Positions 49,670-58,622 of a stretch of 64,000 bases of DNA are shown here, piece by piece (position 1 is the stretch's first letter; the number at the start of each line of letters is the position of its first letter). The notes under the pieces were generated by a model. That model did not search any database and was not told where the DNA came from. It saw nothing but the letters and a program-made list of their open reading frames with translations. A program made the translations under genes and the position numbers. Location of the stretch: assembly GCF_009674685.1 (NCBI RefSeq), contig NZ_WKJI01000002.1, forward strand, positions 992,001-1,056,000, given 5' to 3'. The DNA comes from Pedobacter puniceum (GTDB lineage Bacteria > Bacteroidota > Bacteroidia > Sphingobacteriales > Sphingobacteriaceae).

Positions 49670-52485
49670 GAAGCTTTGTAAGGTAAAATGATGGTGAATA
49701 ATGTGCCTTCTCCTGGTTTACTATCAGCTTGTATAAAACCATCGTGTTTCTCAACTATTTTTTTACAAACAGCTAATCCAATACCTGTTCCCTCGTATTC
49801 ATTTCTGGTATGTAATCTTTGGAAAAGTGCAAATATTTTATCGCCGTATTGAGGGTCGAAACCTATACCGTTATCTTTAATTTTAATAACACAGTAATCT
49901 TTGTTGGGATAAACTCCTGGTATATGAAGTAAAGAACCACTTATTATTTCAGATTTTACTTCTATTACCGGAGCAATATTTTCTCTACTGAATTTAATAG
50001 CATTACTAAATAAATTTTGGAAAAGCTGTCTAATTTGCCCAGGTATTGCTTTTACGGTATGGTTTACCATCATATCTATGGTAGCGCCTTTTTTCTCTAT
50101 AGCAAATTCAAGATTTTCTAAAGTCATTTGTATTTGCTCATGTAGATCTACCTCTACAAAACCTTCGTCTCCGCGGGTAACCCTAGAATAGGTAAGTAAA
50201 TCATCAATAAGAGTTTGCATTCTCTCTGATGCACTTTGCATCCTTTTTATGTAATCTAAACCTTCTTCAGAAATTTCTTGGGCATATTTGTTTTGCAAAC
50301 GGTCTCCAAAAGCTCTTATCTTTCTTAAGGGTTCTTGTAAATCGTGAGAGGCTACATAAGCAAATTGTTCTAAATCTTGGTTAGACCTATTTAACTCATC
50401 AACCTTAGATTCTAAATCTTTTTGTGCGGCTTTAATCTCAGAAATATCATGCTTTACCACCATCACACTAAAAATTTCTCCTGCTACGTTTCTTACCGGT
50501 ACGTAGTCTATCTTGTAAAAACGATTATTCTCTTCTTTTTCAAAAGATACTTCTAAACCTGCAAATGCTTTATCGAGAGATTTTTTAATTTTTGATGCTA
50601 GTTCATCATGATATAAATCAGGTAGAAAAATACCAGTTTGTGGTTGGGTTTTAAAGTTTAAGTCTTTAACTATTGGGCCATCTAATAAGATTAATTTGTA
50701 ATCTTTATCAAACATCATCACAGCAGAATCTGGAACATTTTTGGCAATAGTTTTATAAATACTTTCTGTTTTTTCTAATAATATGGTTGTGTTTTTAAGC
50801 TCTGTAATATCCTGAATGGTACCTAAAACTTTTATGGCCTCGGTTTTTTTATCGATGATAATTTTTGCTGTTCCATACAAGAATCTAACCTCTTTATCTG
50901 GTTTAATAATACGGTACTCAATAACAAAGTTACGCTTCAGATTAAAAGCTTTTTCTACTGTAGATTCGCATCTTTTAAGGTCTTCTGGATGAATTAAGGT
51001 TTTATAAAAGCCAAAATCTAGTTTAATATTTTGTGGGTCTAAGCCGTGTATCCTATAAAGTTCATCAGACCAAAAAATAGAAGAAGAGCCTTGATTCCAT
51101 TCAAAACTTCCATTATGAGAAATTGATTCTGCTTCTTTTAAAATGGCCTCATTTTGTTCTAGTTTAAATGTGGCTTCTTTAAGTTTGGTCACATCAAGGC
51201 AGGTGCCTATAATTTTGTTCTCTGTTTGGATATACTGTCCTTTTATTTGTAAAAAGCGCTGTTTCGATGTATGATGATCTGTAATTTGATACTCTAACTG
51301 AAAAGAACCTTGAGTTTTGATACAGTTTTGTAAAGCTTGTTTGAAGTTGTTTTTATCATCATCCTGAAAAAGGTGAAGAATAGCTTCAAGAGTTGGCTGG
51401 GTTTGTTGTGGATTTAAATTTAAAACGTGGTATAGTGCATCAGACCATATCATCTTATCGGTAGTTGTTTGCATTTCCCAACTACCCATATTAGCCATAG
51501 ACTCGGCATATTTTAGCAAATTTTGTCTGCTTTCTAAGTTTTGCTGTATTTTCTTTTTTTCCTGTATCTCTCTATCTAATTTTAAATTAGTATGGTGTTG
51601 TTTAGAGATGCTTCTTGAATAGTTTAGGCTAATTCCTGTTAAAGGAATAAAATAGGTTATTAGCCTTAAAAACTGCGCAACATTATAATTAGCATCAAAA
51701 GGAAAGGTTGAAATAGACATATGTACGGCTGCAAAAATTGCAGGAATCATACTTAAAACTAAAAGTTGCGAAAATATACTAGGGTAGGTTTTTATCACAT
51801 TTGGCATGATAACCGAACCCCATAAAAAGAATAATCCTATAATTATTAATTCTGTTGGATGTATCAGAAAAGAATTGCTGGTTTTAAGTAGATCTGGTAG
51901 AGTTTTTACTGTAAGTAGAAAGTATATTACAGTTACAGTTATAATAGCAAATATGAGTGTTAAACTTTGCAATAGTTTAACTTTTTGCTCTATTTTTCTG
52001 ATGGTTTTAGTTTTAACAACTAGGATGAGTCCTGTACCTACAATTAAAAATGTAACTTGTAGAATCCTACTAGCAAACCATGTAATATAAAGTGCATCTG
52101 TATCATTAATGGCTAGTTGAATTAAATCAGCGGCAACTATAAGATGTAATAAGTCTATCATTGCTGTGCAAAGTAGTACTAGGCCAATAATGGGGGCTGC
52201 GATATCTTTTTTAACCTTAAAATCAATTAAAGTTAAGATGCAGGTAAATAATCCGGTAGCAACACTAAATAATATCCAAGCTGTATTAAATGCTTTGCCA
52301 ACATTCATATTTCTGTGGATAGTATTGTTTTCAAAAGATATGATATGATAGCCAAGTAAATCAATATCAAGCCTTAAAACTGAAAGCATGAACGGAAAAA
52401 TACATAGCGTAAATATTGCTATGAAATACGGAATAGGGATATCAAATCCTTTTCTAGATTTTAAAAATGAGAGGTTAGAAGTCAT
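49666..52485 (-). CDS. Membrane PAS-domain sensor histidine kinase
   Basis: This 939-residue kinase starts with seven or eight hydrophobic helices (about 17-290) resembling a MASE-type membrane sensor, with 'YITWFASRILQVTFLIVG' near 133-150. A short coiled coil (about 300-325) and several PAS/PAC modules follow (about 330-680; e.g. 'YQITDHHTSKQRFLQIKG', 'GTIQDITELKNTT', 'VMVVKHDISEIKAA'). The dimerisation domain has phosphoacceptor His714 in 'YVASHDLQEPLRKIR' (codon 50344-50346). The ATPase has 'NLFSNAIKFS', 'DNGIGFD' and 'GTGIGLAV'. Unlike the neighbouring kinase-like protein, its catalytic residues are intact. It is two bases from the NtrC-type gene. Confidence 0.93.
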   Translation of the reverse strand: MTSNLSFLKSRKGFDIPIPYFIAIFTLCIFPFMLSVLRLDIDLLGYHIISFENNTIHRNMNVGKAFNTAWILFSVATGLFTCILTLIDFKVKKDIAAPIIGLVLLCTAMIDLLHLIVAADLIQLAINDTDALYITWFASRILQVTFLIVGTGLILVVKTKTIRKIEQKVKLLQSLTLIFAIITVTVIYFLLTVKTLPDLLKTSNSFLIHPTELIIIGLFFLWGSVIMPNVIKTYPSIFSQLLVLSMIPAIFAAVHMSISTFPFDANYNVAQFLRLITYFIPLTGISLNYSRSISKQHHTNLKLDREIQEKKKIQQNLESRQNLLKYAESMANMGSWEMQTTTDKMIWSDALYHVLNLNPQQTQPTLEAILHLFQDDDKNNFKQALQNCIKTQGSFQLEYQITDHHTSKQRFLQIKGQYIQTENKIIGTCLDVTKLKEATFKLEQNEAILKEAESISHNGSFEWNQGSSSIFWSDELYRIHGLDPQNIKLDFGFYKTLIHPEDLKRCESTVEKAFNLKRNFVIEYRIIKPDKEVRFLYGTAKIIIDKKTEAIKVLGTIQDITELKNTTILLEKTESIYKTIAKNVPDSAVMMFDKDYKLILLDGPIVKDLNFKTQPQTGIFLPDLYHDELASKIKKSLDKAFAGLEVSFEKEENNRFYKIDYVPVRNVAGEIFSVMVVKHDISEIKAAQKDLESKVDELNRSNQDLEQFAYVASHDLQEPLRKIRAFGDRLQNKYAQEISEEGLDYIKRMQSASERMQTLIDDLLTYSRVTRGDEGFVEVDLHEQIQMTLENLEFAIEKKGATIDMMVNHTVKAIPGQIRQLFQNLFSNAIKFSRENIAPVIEVKSEIISGSLLHIPGVYPNKDYCVIKIKDNGIGFDPQYGDKIFALFQRLHTRNEYEGTGIGLAVCKKIVEKHDGFIQADSKPGEGTLFTIILPYKAS

Positions 52486-52487
52486 TA

Positions 52488-53918
52488 TTATTCTAGATTA
52501 ATAGCTTTCATTTTGTTATAAAGCGTTTTCCTATCAATATTTAAAAGTTTGGCTGCTTTAGTTTTATTGAAATTTACTTCTTTAAGTACTTTTAAAATGG
52601 TTTCGTATTCTGCCTCTAAGGCTGCATTTTTTAAATCTAGTTTTTTCTCTCTTCTACCTTCCCCACCTCCTGATGGTTTGTCTAAAATGGTTTCTAATGC
52701 TGATATTTTTGTGAAGGTTGAAATTTCTAATGGTAAGGCTTTTAAAAGGATATAATCTCCCTCAGTTAACAGAACTGCTCTACGCATAACGTTCTTTAAC
52801 TCTCTAACGTTACCTGGCCATGTATAAGTAAGTATACATTCTTCTACCTCTTCACTAAAGCCTTTAACATCTCGGTTAAGTTCTGCATTTGCTGCGTTTA
52901 GAAAGTGTTCTGCAAAAATTAAGATATCTTTTCCTCTTTCTCTTAAGGGAGGCATATAGATTCCAAATTCATTAAACCTGTGATATAAATCTTCTCTAAA
53001 TTTACCTTTAGATATAGCATCAATTAAGTTTTCATTGGTAGCAACAATAATTCTTACATCAAGGTCTATTTCTTTAGTAGAGCCAATTCTTTTTACTTTT
53101 CTTTCTTGTACCGTTCTTAATAAAGCGGCTTGTATTTCGTAAGAAAGGTTTCCTACTTCATCTAAAAATAGTGTGCCACCATTTGCCATTTCAAAGTGAC
53201 CAATTTTGGTGTATAATGCGCCAGTAAAAGAGCCTTTCTCATGCCCAAAAAACTCTGATCCTGCCAATTCTTTAGTTAAAGAACCGCAATCCATCGCAAT
53301 AAAAGGTTTGTCTCTTCTATTACTTTTCATATGGATACTTTTAGCAACCGATTCCTTACCTGTTCCACTTTCTCCTATTAAAATAACGCTGTAATTGGTA
53401 GGAGCCACCAATTCTATCTGCCTCATTAGTTCTTTAGCGGCAGTACTTTGACCTATTACATATTCATCAAAACTTCCTGAAGTTTTTTTAGCCTCTTTTG
53501 TTTTAGGGGTTTCTTCTGCAATAGTAGAAGGATTGTCTAATTCTTCATTTAAAGCTTGTTGAGTTTCAATAGCTTTATTGATGGTGTTGAGAATCTCATC
53601 TGGATAAAGAGGTTTGGTTATATAGTCATAGGCACCCATTTTAATGAGCTCTACAGCTAATTTTATATCAGAATAACCTGTAATAATGATAACACCTGTT
53701 CTTGGATAAAGTAATTTGATTTTTTTTAATACTTCTCGGCCATCTGTATCTTCCAACCTAAAATCGCAAAGCACAAGGTTAAAAGTTTCTTTACTGAGGA
53801 TATCAAAGGCTGAAGTTCCTGAAGTAGCAGTCTTTATTTCAAAACCATTTCTTGATAGAAATTTAGAGAGAAGTAACCCAATGTTAACTTCATCATCAAC
53901 GATTAGTATTTTTTTCAT
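52488..53918 (-). CDS. Sigma-54-dependent response regulator (NtrC family)
   Basis: From ATG 53918 (MKKILIVDDE) the protein has 476 residues; a longer start at 53942 adds eight non-conserved ones. The receiver carries phosphoacceptor Asp52 in 'LVLCDFRLED'. The AAA+ domain has Walker A 'GESGTGKE' (182-189), the sigma-54 contact loop as GSFTGA (229-234, a Ser variant of GAFTGA) and Walker B 'GGTLFLDEVG' (247-256). A Fis-type helix-turn-helix ends the protein ('AAKLLNIDRKTLYNKMKAIN'). It should activate sigma-54 promoters when phosphorylated, likely by the kinase encoded next. First gene of the four-gene operon. Confidence 0.95.
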   Translation of the reverse strand: MKKILIVDDEVNIGLLLSKFLSRNGFEIKTATSGTSAFDILSKETFNLVLCDFRLEDTDGREVLKKIKLLYPRTGVIIITGYSDIKLAVELIKMGAYDYITKPLYPDEILNTINKAIETQQALNEELDNPSTIAEETPKTKEAKKTSGSFDEYVIGQSTAAKELMRQIELVAPTNYSVILIGESGTGKESVAKSIHMKSNRRDKPFIAMDCGSLTKELAGSEFFGHEKGSFTGALYTKIGHFEMANGGTLFLDEVGNLSYEIQAALLRTVQERKVKRIGSTKEIDLDVRIIVATNENLIDAISKGKFREDLYHRFNEFGIYMPPLRERGKDILIFAEHFLNAANAELNRDVKGFSEEVEECILTYTWPGNVRELKNVMRRAVLLTEGDYILLKALPLEISTFTKISALETILDKPSGGGEGRREKKLDLKNAALEAEYETILKVLKEVNFNKTKAAKLLNIDRKTLYNKMKAINLE

Positions 53919-54057
53919 ATCTGTATTTACTTGCCAGAACAAGAAACCATCAAGCTTCTTTTAAGCGAATATAGATATTTATTTTAAATGGGAAAATAAT
54001 TCTACATAATTAATTTTAATTATAGTAAAATTAATTCATATGATAGATAAAATCATA

Positions 54058-54834
54058 TTAGCGAAAATTGGGCTTACGCTTTTCTAAGAATGCGGATACA
54101 CCTTCTTTAAAATTGGAGGTAGAGAAACAACTTCCAAAAGCATCTATTTCTGCTTGGTAACCACTTTGACTATGGTTAAACGCATTGATAGCCTGTATGG
54201 CGGCTGCAATAGCTTCTGGCGAGCGACTAAGTATTTTTTGCATTAAAGCTGTTGATTTTGGTAATAAATCTGCTGCAGATACCGCATAATTTATTAATCC
54301 TAATTTTTCTGCTTCTTCGGCAGAAATCATATCAGCAGTTAAAATCATTTCAAGTGCTTTTCCTTTACCCACCAATTCTGTTAATCTTTGAGTACCCCCA
54401 TAACCCGGAATTAACCCTAAACTAACTTCTGGAAGTCCTAATTTGGCATTTTGCGATGCTATTCTGATATGACAAGCCATAGCTAATTCTAAACCACCTC
54501 CTAAAGCGAAGCCATTAATAGCAGCAATAACTGGTTTCTTACTGTTAGCAATTAGATCAAAAACCTTTGTTTGACCTTCTTTAGCTAAGTTTTTTCCTTC
54601 TTCAGCATTAAAATCAGAAAATTCTTTAATATCGGCACCAGCCACAAATGCTTTTTCTCCCTTACCAGTAATGATGATACCTTTTATCAATTCATCATTT
54701 AATGCGGCTATAAAACAATCATGTAATTCGGCTAAAGTATCTTTATTAAGAGCGTTAAGTTTCTCTTCTCTGTTGATAGTTAAATAGAGAATATTGTTTT
54801 GTAAGTCTGTAAGAAGGTTAAGATAGTTTTTCAT
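54058..54834 (-). CDS. Enoyl-CoA hydratase/isomerase (crotonase family)
   Basis: The start is ATG 54834, 2 bases after the preceding gene's stop; a longer version from 54864 would overlap it. The 258-residue protein has the crotonase motifs: oxyanion-hole 'AFVAGADIKEFSD', 'NGFALGGGLELAMACHIRIA' with the catalytic Glu in LEL, and 'LGLPEVSLGLIPGYGGTQRL' with the second Glu in PEV. Both glutamates that serve as acid/base in rat hydratase are kept, so it is a genuine hydratase rather than a degenerate relative. Substrate length is not predictable. It sits in one unit with a B12-binding subunit. Confidence 0.93.
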   Translation of the reverse strand: MKNYLNLLTDLQNNILYLTINREEKLNALNKDTLAELHDCFIAALNDELIKGIIITGKGEKAFVAGADIKEFSDFNAEEGKNLAKEGQTKVFDLIANSKKPVIAAINGFALGGGLELAMACHIRIASQNAKLGLPEVSLGLIPGYGGTQRLTELVGKGKALEMILTADMISAEEAEKLGLINYAVSAADLLPKSTALMQKILSRSPEAIAAAIQAINAFNHSQSGYQAEIDAFGSCFSTSNFKEGVSAFLEKRKPNFR

Positions 54835-54836
54835 AA

Positions 54837-55253
54837 TTAAAAGTCTCTGTGTTTTAGAACCCAATCTTTAATATAATTTACAATGGTTACTGTATTAGTT
54901 CCCGGCGGAAATAACTCGCCAACACCTATTTTCCTTAGCGCTTGCATATCTTCATCCGGAATAATACCACCACCTGTTACCAATACATCATCCATACCTT
55001 TCTCTTTCATAAGATTGATGATTTTTGGAAAAACAGTCATGTGCGCACCTGATAATATAGATACACCTATAGCATCAACATCCTCTTGTAAGGCTGTATT
55101 AACCACCATTTCTGGCGTTTGCCTTAAGCCTGTATAAATAACTTCCATACCGGCGTCTCTTAAAGAAGTCGCTATTATTTTGGCTCCACGGTCATGTCCA
55201 TCTAAGCCAACTTTGGCAACTAAAACTCTTACTGGTCTGTTGAGTTCTTTCAT
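54837..55253 (-). CDS. Stand-alone cobalamin-binding small subunit (methylmalonyl/isobutyryl-CoA mutase type)
   Basis: This 138-residue protein is a Rossmann-like B12-binding domain on its own. The motif '[13 protein letters not shown]' (15-27) has the His20 that replaces the lower axial base of cobalamin, followed by '[15 protein letters not shown]' and '[16 protein letters not shown]', matching the C-terminal domain of methylmalonyl-CoA mutase. It lacks a mutase barrel, so it would pair with a separate large subunit, as in isobutyryl-CoA mutase IcmA/IcmB. No such large subunit is in this window. It is coupled to the enoyl-CoA hydratase (2-base gap), so the pair probably acts in branched-chain acyl-CoA metabolism. 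Confidence 0.85.
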   Translation of the reverse strand: MKELNRPVRVLVAKVGLDGHDRGAKIIATSLRDAGMEVIYTGLRQTPEMVVNTALQEDVDAIGVSILSGAHMTVFPKIINLMKEKGMDDVLVTGGGIIPDEDMQALRKIGVGELFPPGTNTVTIVNYIKDWVLKHRDF

Positions 55254-55434
55254 ATCAAACAGGTTTCATTGGTTTTATATAAATGTAAACAAAATTTTGG
55301 CTGTTGAGTTGAGTCTATTTGTATTAATCTTATGGGAGTAATATTTTCTGAAAGTTCATGTGATGAAGTAGTTTTATCATTGTAATCACTTTAGTTGTCT
55401 GATTTTCAAAATTTTAAATTATATTTTCTTAAAA

Positions 55435-55472
55435 TAACTAATTTTTTAGTTGTATAACTAAAAAATTAGTTA
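55435..55472 (+). promoter_or_regulatory. Perfect 17-bp-arm palindrome, candidate BlaI operator
   Basis: TAACTAATTTTTTAGTT (55435-55451) and its exact reverse complement (55456-55472) flank GTAT. Each arm also contains a smaller palindrome, AACTAA-TTTT-TTAGTT, so the region holds two nested dyads suited to a dimeric winged-helix repressor. It ends 28 bases before the blaI-like ATG at 55501, and a TAGTTTAA box (55478-55485) lies just after it. Position and symmetry match an autoregulated BlaI/MecI operator. The remaining bases of the 247-base gap show nothing else I can support. Confidence 0.6.
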
Positions 55473-55500
55473 TACATTAGTTTAAACGTTAGCAAATCAT

Positions 55501-55881
55501 ATGGAAAGAGAATTTAAAGAACTTACAAAAGCAGAAGAACAAATTATGCAGGTGATTTGGGAGATACAACAAGGCTTTGTTAAGGATGTTATAGCGCATT
55601 TGCCAGAACCTAAACCGGCTTACAATACAGTATCAACCATCATTAGGATTTTAGAAACTAAGGGTTTTGTTAAGCATAAAGCTTTTGGTAAAAGTCATCA
55701 ATACTTACCATCAATTACAAAAGAAGAATATAAACACTACGCAACTGATAAGCTACTGAACGGTTATTTTGAAAACTCTGTAGAGAGTATGTTCTCCTTT
55801 TTTGTGAAAAAGCAAAAAATTGATTTAAAAGAAGCGGATGAAATATTAAAACTTATTGAAAAACTTAAAAACGATAAATGA
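55501..55881 (+). CDS. BlaI/MecI/CopY family transcriptional repressor
   Basis: This 126-residue winged-helix repressor has 'LTKAEEQIMQVIWEIQQGFV' at the N-terminus and 'AYNTVSTIIRILETKGFVKH' as its recognition helix region, followed by the dimerisation helix and 'YAVDKLL'-like 'YATDKLLNGYFENSVESMFS'. Members repress their own gene and the adjacent sensor until the sensor's protease inactivates them. The stop overlaps the sensor start (ATGATG at 55878), so the two are translationally coupled. A perfect palindrome upstream is the likely operator. The ligand need not be a beta-lactam, because no beta-lactamase gene is adjacent. Confidence 0.93.
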   Translation: MEREFKELTKAEEQIMQVIWEIQQGFVKDVIAHLPEPKPAYNTVSTIIRILETKGFVKHKAFGKSHQYLPSITKEEYKHYATDKLLNGYFENSVESMFSFFVKKQKIDLKEADEILKLIEKLKNDK

Positions 55882-57458
55882 TGAACTGGGCAAACTACCT
55901 TATTCAAATCAACATTTACTTGATGTTATTTTATGGATTTTACTTCTTGTTTTTAAGAAATGAAACCTTTTTTCAGCTTAACAGGATATACTTGGTAGGG
56001 TCGGCTTTAATTTCTTTATGTATACCCTTGTTTTACCTAGATTGGATACGCCAATTTTTTATTACAGATAAGGTAGAGCAAGGATGGTCTGGAGTTTACA
56101 TTGCAGTTACAGAAGGTTTTGCTAAACCAATAAATACACAAGCTCATACCTTGAGTGATTATGTAACTTTCATTTATATAGGTGGTGTTCTTGTATGTTT
56201 TACAAGACTTGTTTACAGGCTTGTAAAATTAAGGAGGCTTTTAAAAACCGATAACCATCAGCAAGCATTTTCATTTTTCAATCAAATTAAAATTGATGAA
56301 AACCTTCCTCAGAAAGATATAATCTTGAAACACGAGCTTACACATGCTAAGCAATTACATACAGCTGATGTTTTATTTTTTGAGATAATTAGCATCATAA
56401 ATTGGTTTAACCCGATTGTATATTTCTATAAAGTTGCAATAAAGCAAATTCATGAATTTATTGCTGATGAGGTAGTTGTACAATCTGCGTCTAGTAAAAA
56501 AGAATATGCTTTACTCCTATTTAGTGAAAGCCTCGGTATAAATCCACATAAGTTAACCAACACATTTTTTAACCAATCTTTATTAAAAAGGAGAATCCTT
56601 ATGTTACAAAAGCAAAAATCAAGTAAAGCAGCCATTCTAAAGTATGGATTGTCTGTTCCATTATTTCTATTAGCATTGATACTATCTTCTGCTACCATCA
56701 ATGAAAATAAAACACTCAAAAACGTGGCTAGCAAAATAGAATTTCAAGAATCAATTCAAACCTTGATTCCTACTTTTAAAGAAACTACCTTATACAAGAT
56801 TAAAACAGAGCAGCTAAAGCCAAAATCTGAAACTATAGTTGATTTTGATGAGACGGAAGCTTCTTTTAATAGGGACACAATAAAAAAAGAACTTACTAAA
56901 GAACCTGCTTTAGATGCACCAATTTTAAAAGAAGTAAAAGTGTATGGCTATAAAAATGAGGAGGTTGTGTCAAATGATGTAGATGTTTTACCGATGTTTA
57001 AAGGTGGGCCTCAAAAATTTCCGGAATTTTTAATGAAAAATTTACAATATCCGATAGAAGCTAAAGAAAAAAAAATAGAAGGAAGAGTTATTGTTAACTT
57101 TATTGTAGAGAAAGATGGTTCTTTAAGTGATATTAAAATTTTAAGAGGTGTGAGTAAGGAATTGGATGAAGAAGCTTTAAGGGTAATAAAACTTTCACCA
57201 AACTGGGAGCCAGGTCAACAGAATGGAAAAGTTGTAAGGGTAAACTTTGCTTTACCTATTTCTTTTAATCTAACAGGTTATACTCCTAAACCTCAATTTA
57301 TTTTAGATGGAAAAGTAATTACTGAAGAGGATATGAAAAAAATTAAGCCTGAAAACATCGATAAAGTAGAAGTCTTGAAAGATAAAAATGCTACAGATAA
57401 ATATGGCGAGCAAGGTAAGAATGGAGTTGTTGTCATTACGCTAAAGGAAAAGCAATAA
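55878..57458 (+). CDS. M56 (BlaR1/MecR1-like) metallopeptidase with TonB C-terminal domain and plug-like tail
   Basis: This 526-residue membrane protein has four membrane helices (about 7-26, 36-54, 92-112 and 252-268). The zinc protease site is HELTH (152-156) with the third ligand likely Glu193 in 'IHEFIADEVV', facing the cytosol. After the last helix, an approximately 100-residue periplasmic linker leads to a TonB C-terminal fold (about 368-465: 'LQYPIEAKEKKIEGRVIVNF', 'DGSLSDIKILRG', 'VIKLSPNWEPGQQ'). The last 55 residues resemble the conserved end of TonB-receptor plug domains ('IKPENIDKVEVLKDKNATDK', 'GKNGVVVITLK'). It would sense an envelope signal and inactivate the BlaI-type repressor. 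Bla genes are absent nearby. Confidence 0.9.
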   Translation: MMNWANYLIQINIYLMLFYGFYFLFLRNETFFQLNRIYLVGSALISLCIPLFYLDWIRQFFITDKVEQGWSGVYIAVTEGFAKPINTQAHTLSDYVTFIYIGGVLVCFTRLVYRLVKLRRLLKTDNHQQAFSFFNQIKIDENLPQKDIILKHELTHAKQLHTADVLFFEIISIINWFNPIVYFYKVAIKQIHEFIADEVVVQSASSKKEYALLLFSESLGINPHKLTNTFFNQSLLKRRILMLQKQKSSKAAILKYGLSVPLFLLALILSSATINENKTLKNVASKIEFQESIQTLIPTFKETTLYKIKTEQLKPKSETIVDFDETEASFNRDTIKKELTKEPALDAPILKEVKVYGYKNEEVVSNDVDVLPMFKGGPQKFPEFLMKNLQYPIEAKEKKIEGRVIVNFIVEKDGSLSDIKILRGVSKELDEEALRVIKLSPNWEPGQQNGKVVRVNFALPISFNLTGYTPKPQFILDGKVITEEDMKKIKPENIDKVEVLKDKNATDKYGEQGKNGVVVITLKEKQ

Positions 57459-57477
57459 TTATAAACCCTATCCACAA

Positions 57478-57513
57478 AAAAAGCCGAGCTGTTTATCACA
57501 ACTCGGCTTTTTC
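57478..57513. terminator. Bidirectional terminator between M56 gene and pdhB
   Basis: AAAAAGCCGAG (57478-57488) pairs with CTCGGCTTTTT (57502-57512). It separates two convergent units and ends about 18 bases before the pdhB stop. Confidence 0.85.
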
Positions 57514-57530
57514 ATATATCTTGAATAAGA

Positions 57531-58517
57531 TTATTTATTGATGTACATTACTTCTTTTACCGCTTTAACAATACGCTCTGCGTTTGGTAAGCTGGCTGCA
57601 ATTAGGGTTGGAGCATAAGGTAGAGGAACATCAGCACAAGTGATACGTAAAACTGGTGCGTCTAAATAATCAAAAGCATTTTTTTGTACATGGAAAGCTA
57701 TTTCAGATGAAATAGATGCTAAAGGCCAAGCCTCTTCAACTACTACCAGTCTGTTTGTTTTCTTAACAGAAGTTAAAATAGTTTCAAAATCAATTGGTCT
57801 TACAGTTCTTAAATCTATAACTTCTACGTTAATACCTTCTTTTTCCAGAGCTTCTACAGCAGGTTGTACAGCTCTGCTCATCATTTTACCGAAAGAAACA
57901 ATGGTAACATCAGAACCTTCTCTGGTTACTTTTGCTTTTCCTATTTCAATATAGTATTCTTCTTCTGGCACTTCACCTTTATCGCCATACATCAATTCAG
58001 ACTCCATGTAAATAACCGGGTCTGGATCTAGAATAGATGATTTTAATAAACCTTTTGCATCATAAGGGTTTGATGGAACTACTACTTTTAAACCAGGGCA
58101 GTTAGCAAACCAATTCTCGAAATTTTGAGAGTGTTGCGCACCTAATTGCCCAGCATTACCAGTAGGACCTCTAAAAACAATTGGTACAGAAATTTGACCA
58201 CCAGACATAGATAACATTTTAGCTGCACCGTTGATAATTTGGTCTATCGCAACTAAAGAAAAGTTAAAAGTCATGAATTCTACAATTGGGCGCAAGCCAT
58301 TCATAGCAGCACCAATAGCAATACCAGCAAAGCCAAGCTCGGCAATAGGCGTATCAATAATTCTTTTCGGACCAAATTCATCAAGCATGCCTTGGCTAAC
58401 TTTGTAAGCACCGTTATACTCGGCAACTTCTTCACCCATTAAGAAAATTTTATCGTCTTTGCGCATTTCTTCGTTCATGGCTTCACGAAGTGCTTCTCTG
58501 TATTGTATTACTCTCAT
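57531..58517 (-). CDS. pdhB: Pyruvate dehydrogenase E1 component, beta subunit
   Basis: This 328-residue subunit matches the E1-beta family: '[20 protein letters not shown]', '[20 protein letters not shown]', '[20 protein letters not shown]', '[20 protein letters not shown]' and the C-terminal '[18 protein letters not shown]'. It forms the ThDP-dependent E1 with an alpha subunit to make acetyl groups for E2. Alpha, E2 and E3 genes are not adjacent in the window. The branched-chain alternative (BkdB) cannot be excluded, but the '[16 protein letters not shown]' form favours pyruvate. Confidence 0.93.
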   Translation of the reverse strand: MRVIQYREALREAMNEEMRKDDKIFLMGEEVAEYNGAYKVSQGMLDEFGPKRIIDTPIAELGFAGIAIGAAMNGLRPIVEFMTFNFSLVAIDQIINGAAKMLSMSGGQISVPIVFRGPTGNAGQLGAQHSQNFENWFANCPGLKVVVPSNPYDAKGLLKSSILDPDPVIYMESELMYGDKGEVPEEEYYIEIGKAKVTREGSDVTIVSFGKMMSRAVQPAVEALEKEGINVEVIDLRTVRPIDFETILTSVKKTNRLVVVEEAWPLASISSEIAFHVQKNAFDYLDAPVLRITCADVPLPYAPTLIAASLPNAERIVKAVKEVMYINK

Positions 58518-58622
58518 GATTATGTCTTAAAATCTGAATTTACGGAGGCAAATATAAAGATTGTTGCCTGAATTACAATTAGTCTTATATGCTTAGAAAT
58601 CTATTTTTTACTAAAATGTGGC

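Noticed and set aside
55501-57458. A beta-lactam resistance cassette
   Set aside because: BlaI/M56-like proteins are present but there is no beta-lactamase or PBP2a gene; in this phylum such pairs regulate varied targets.
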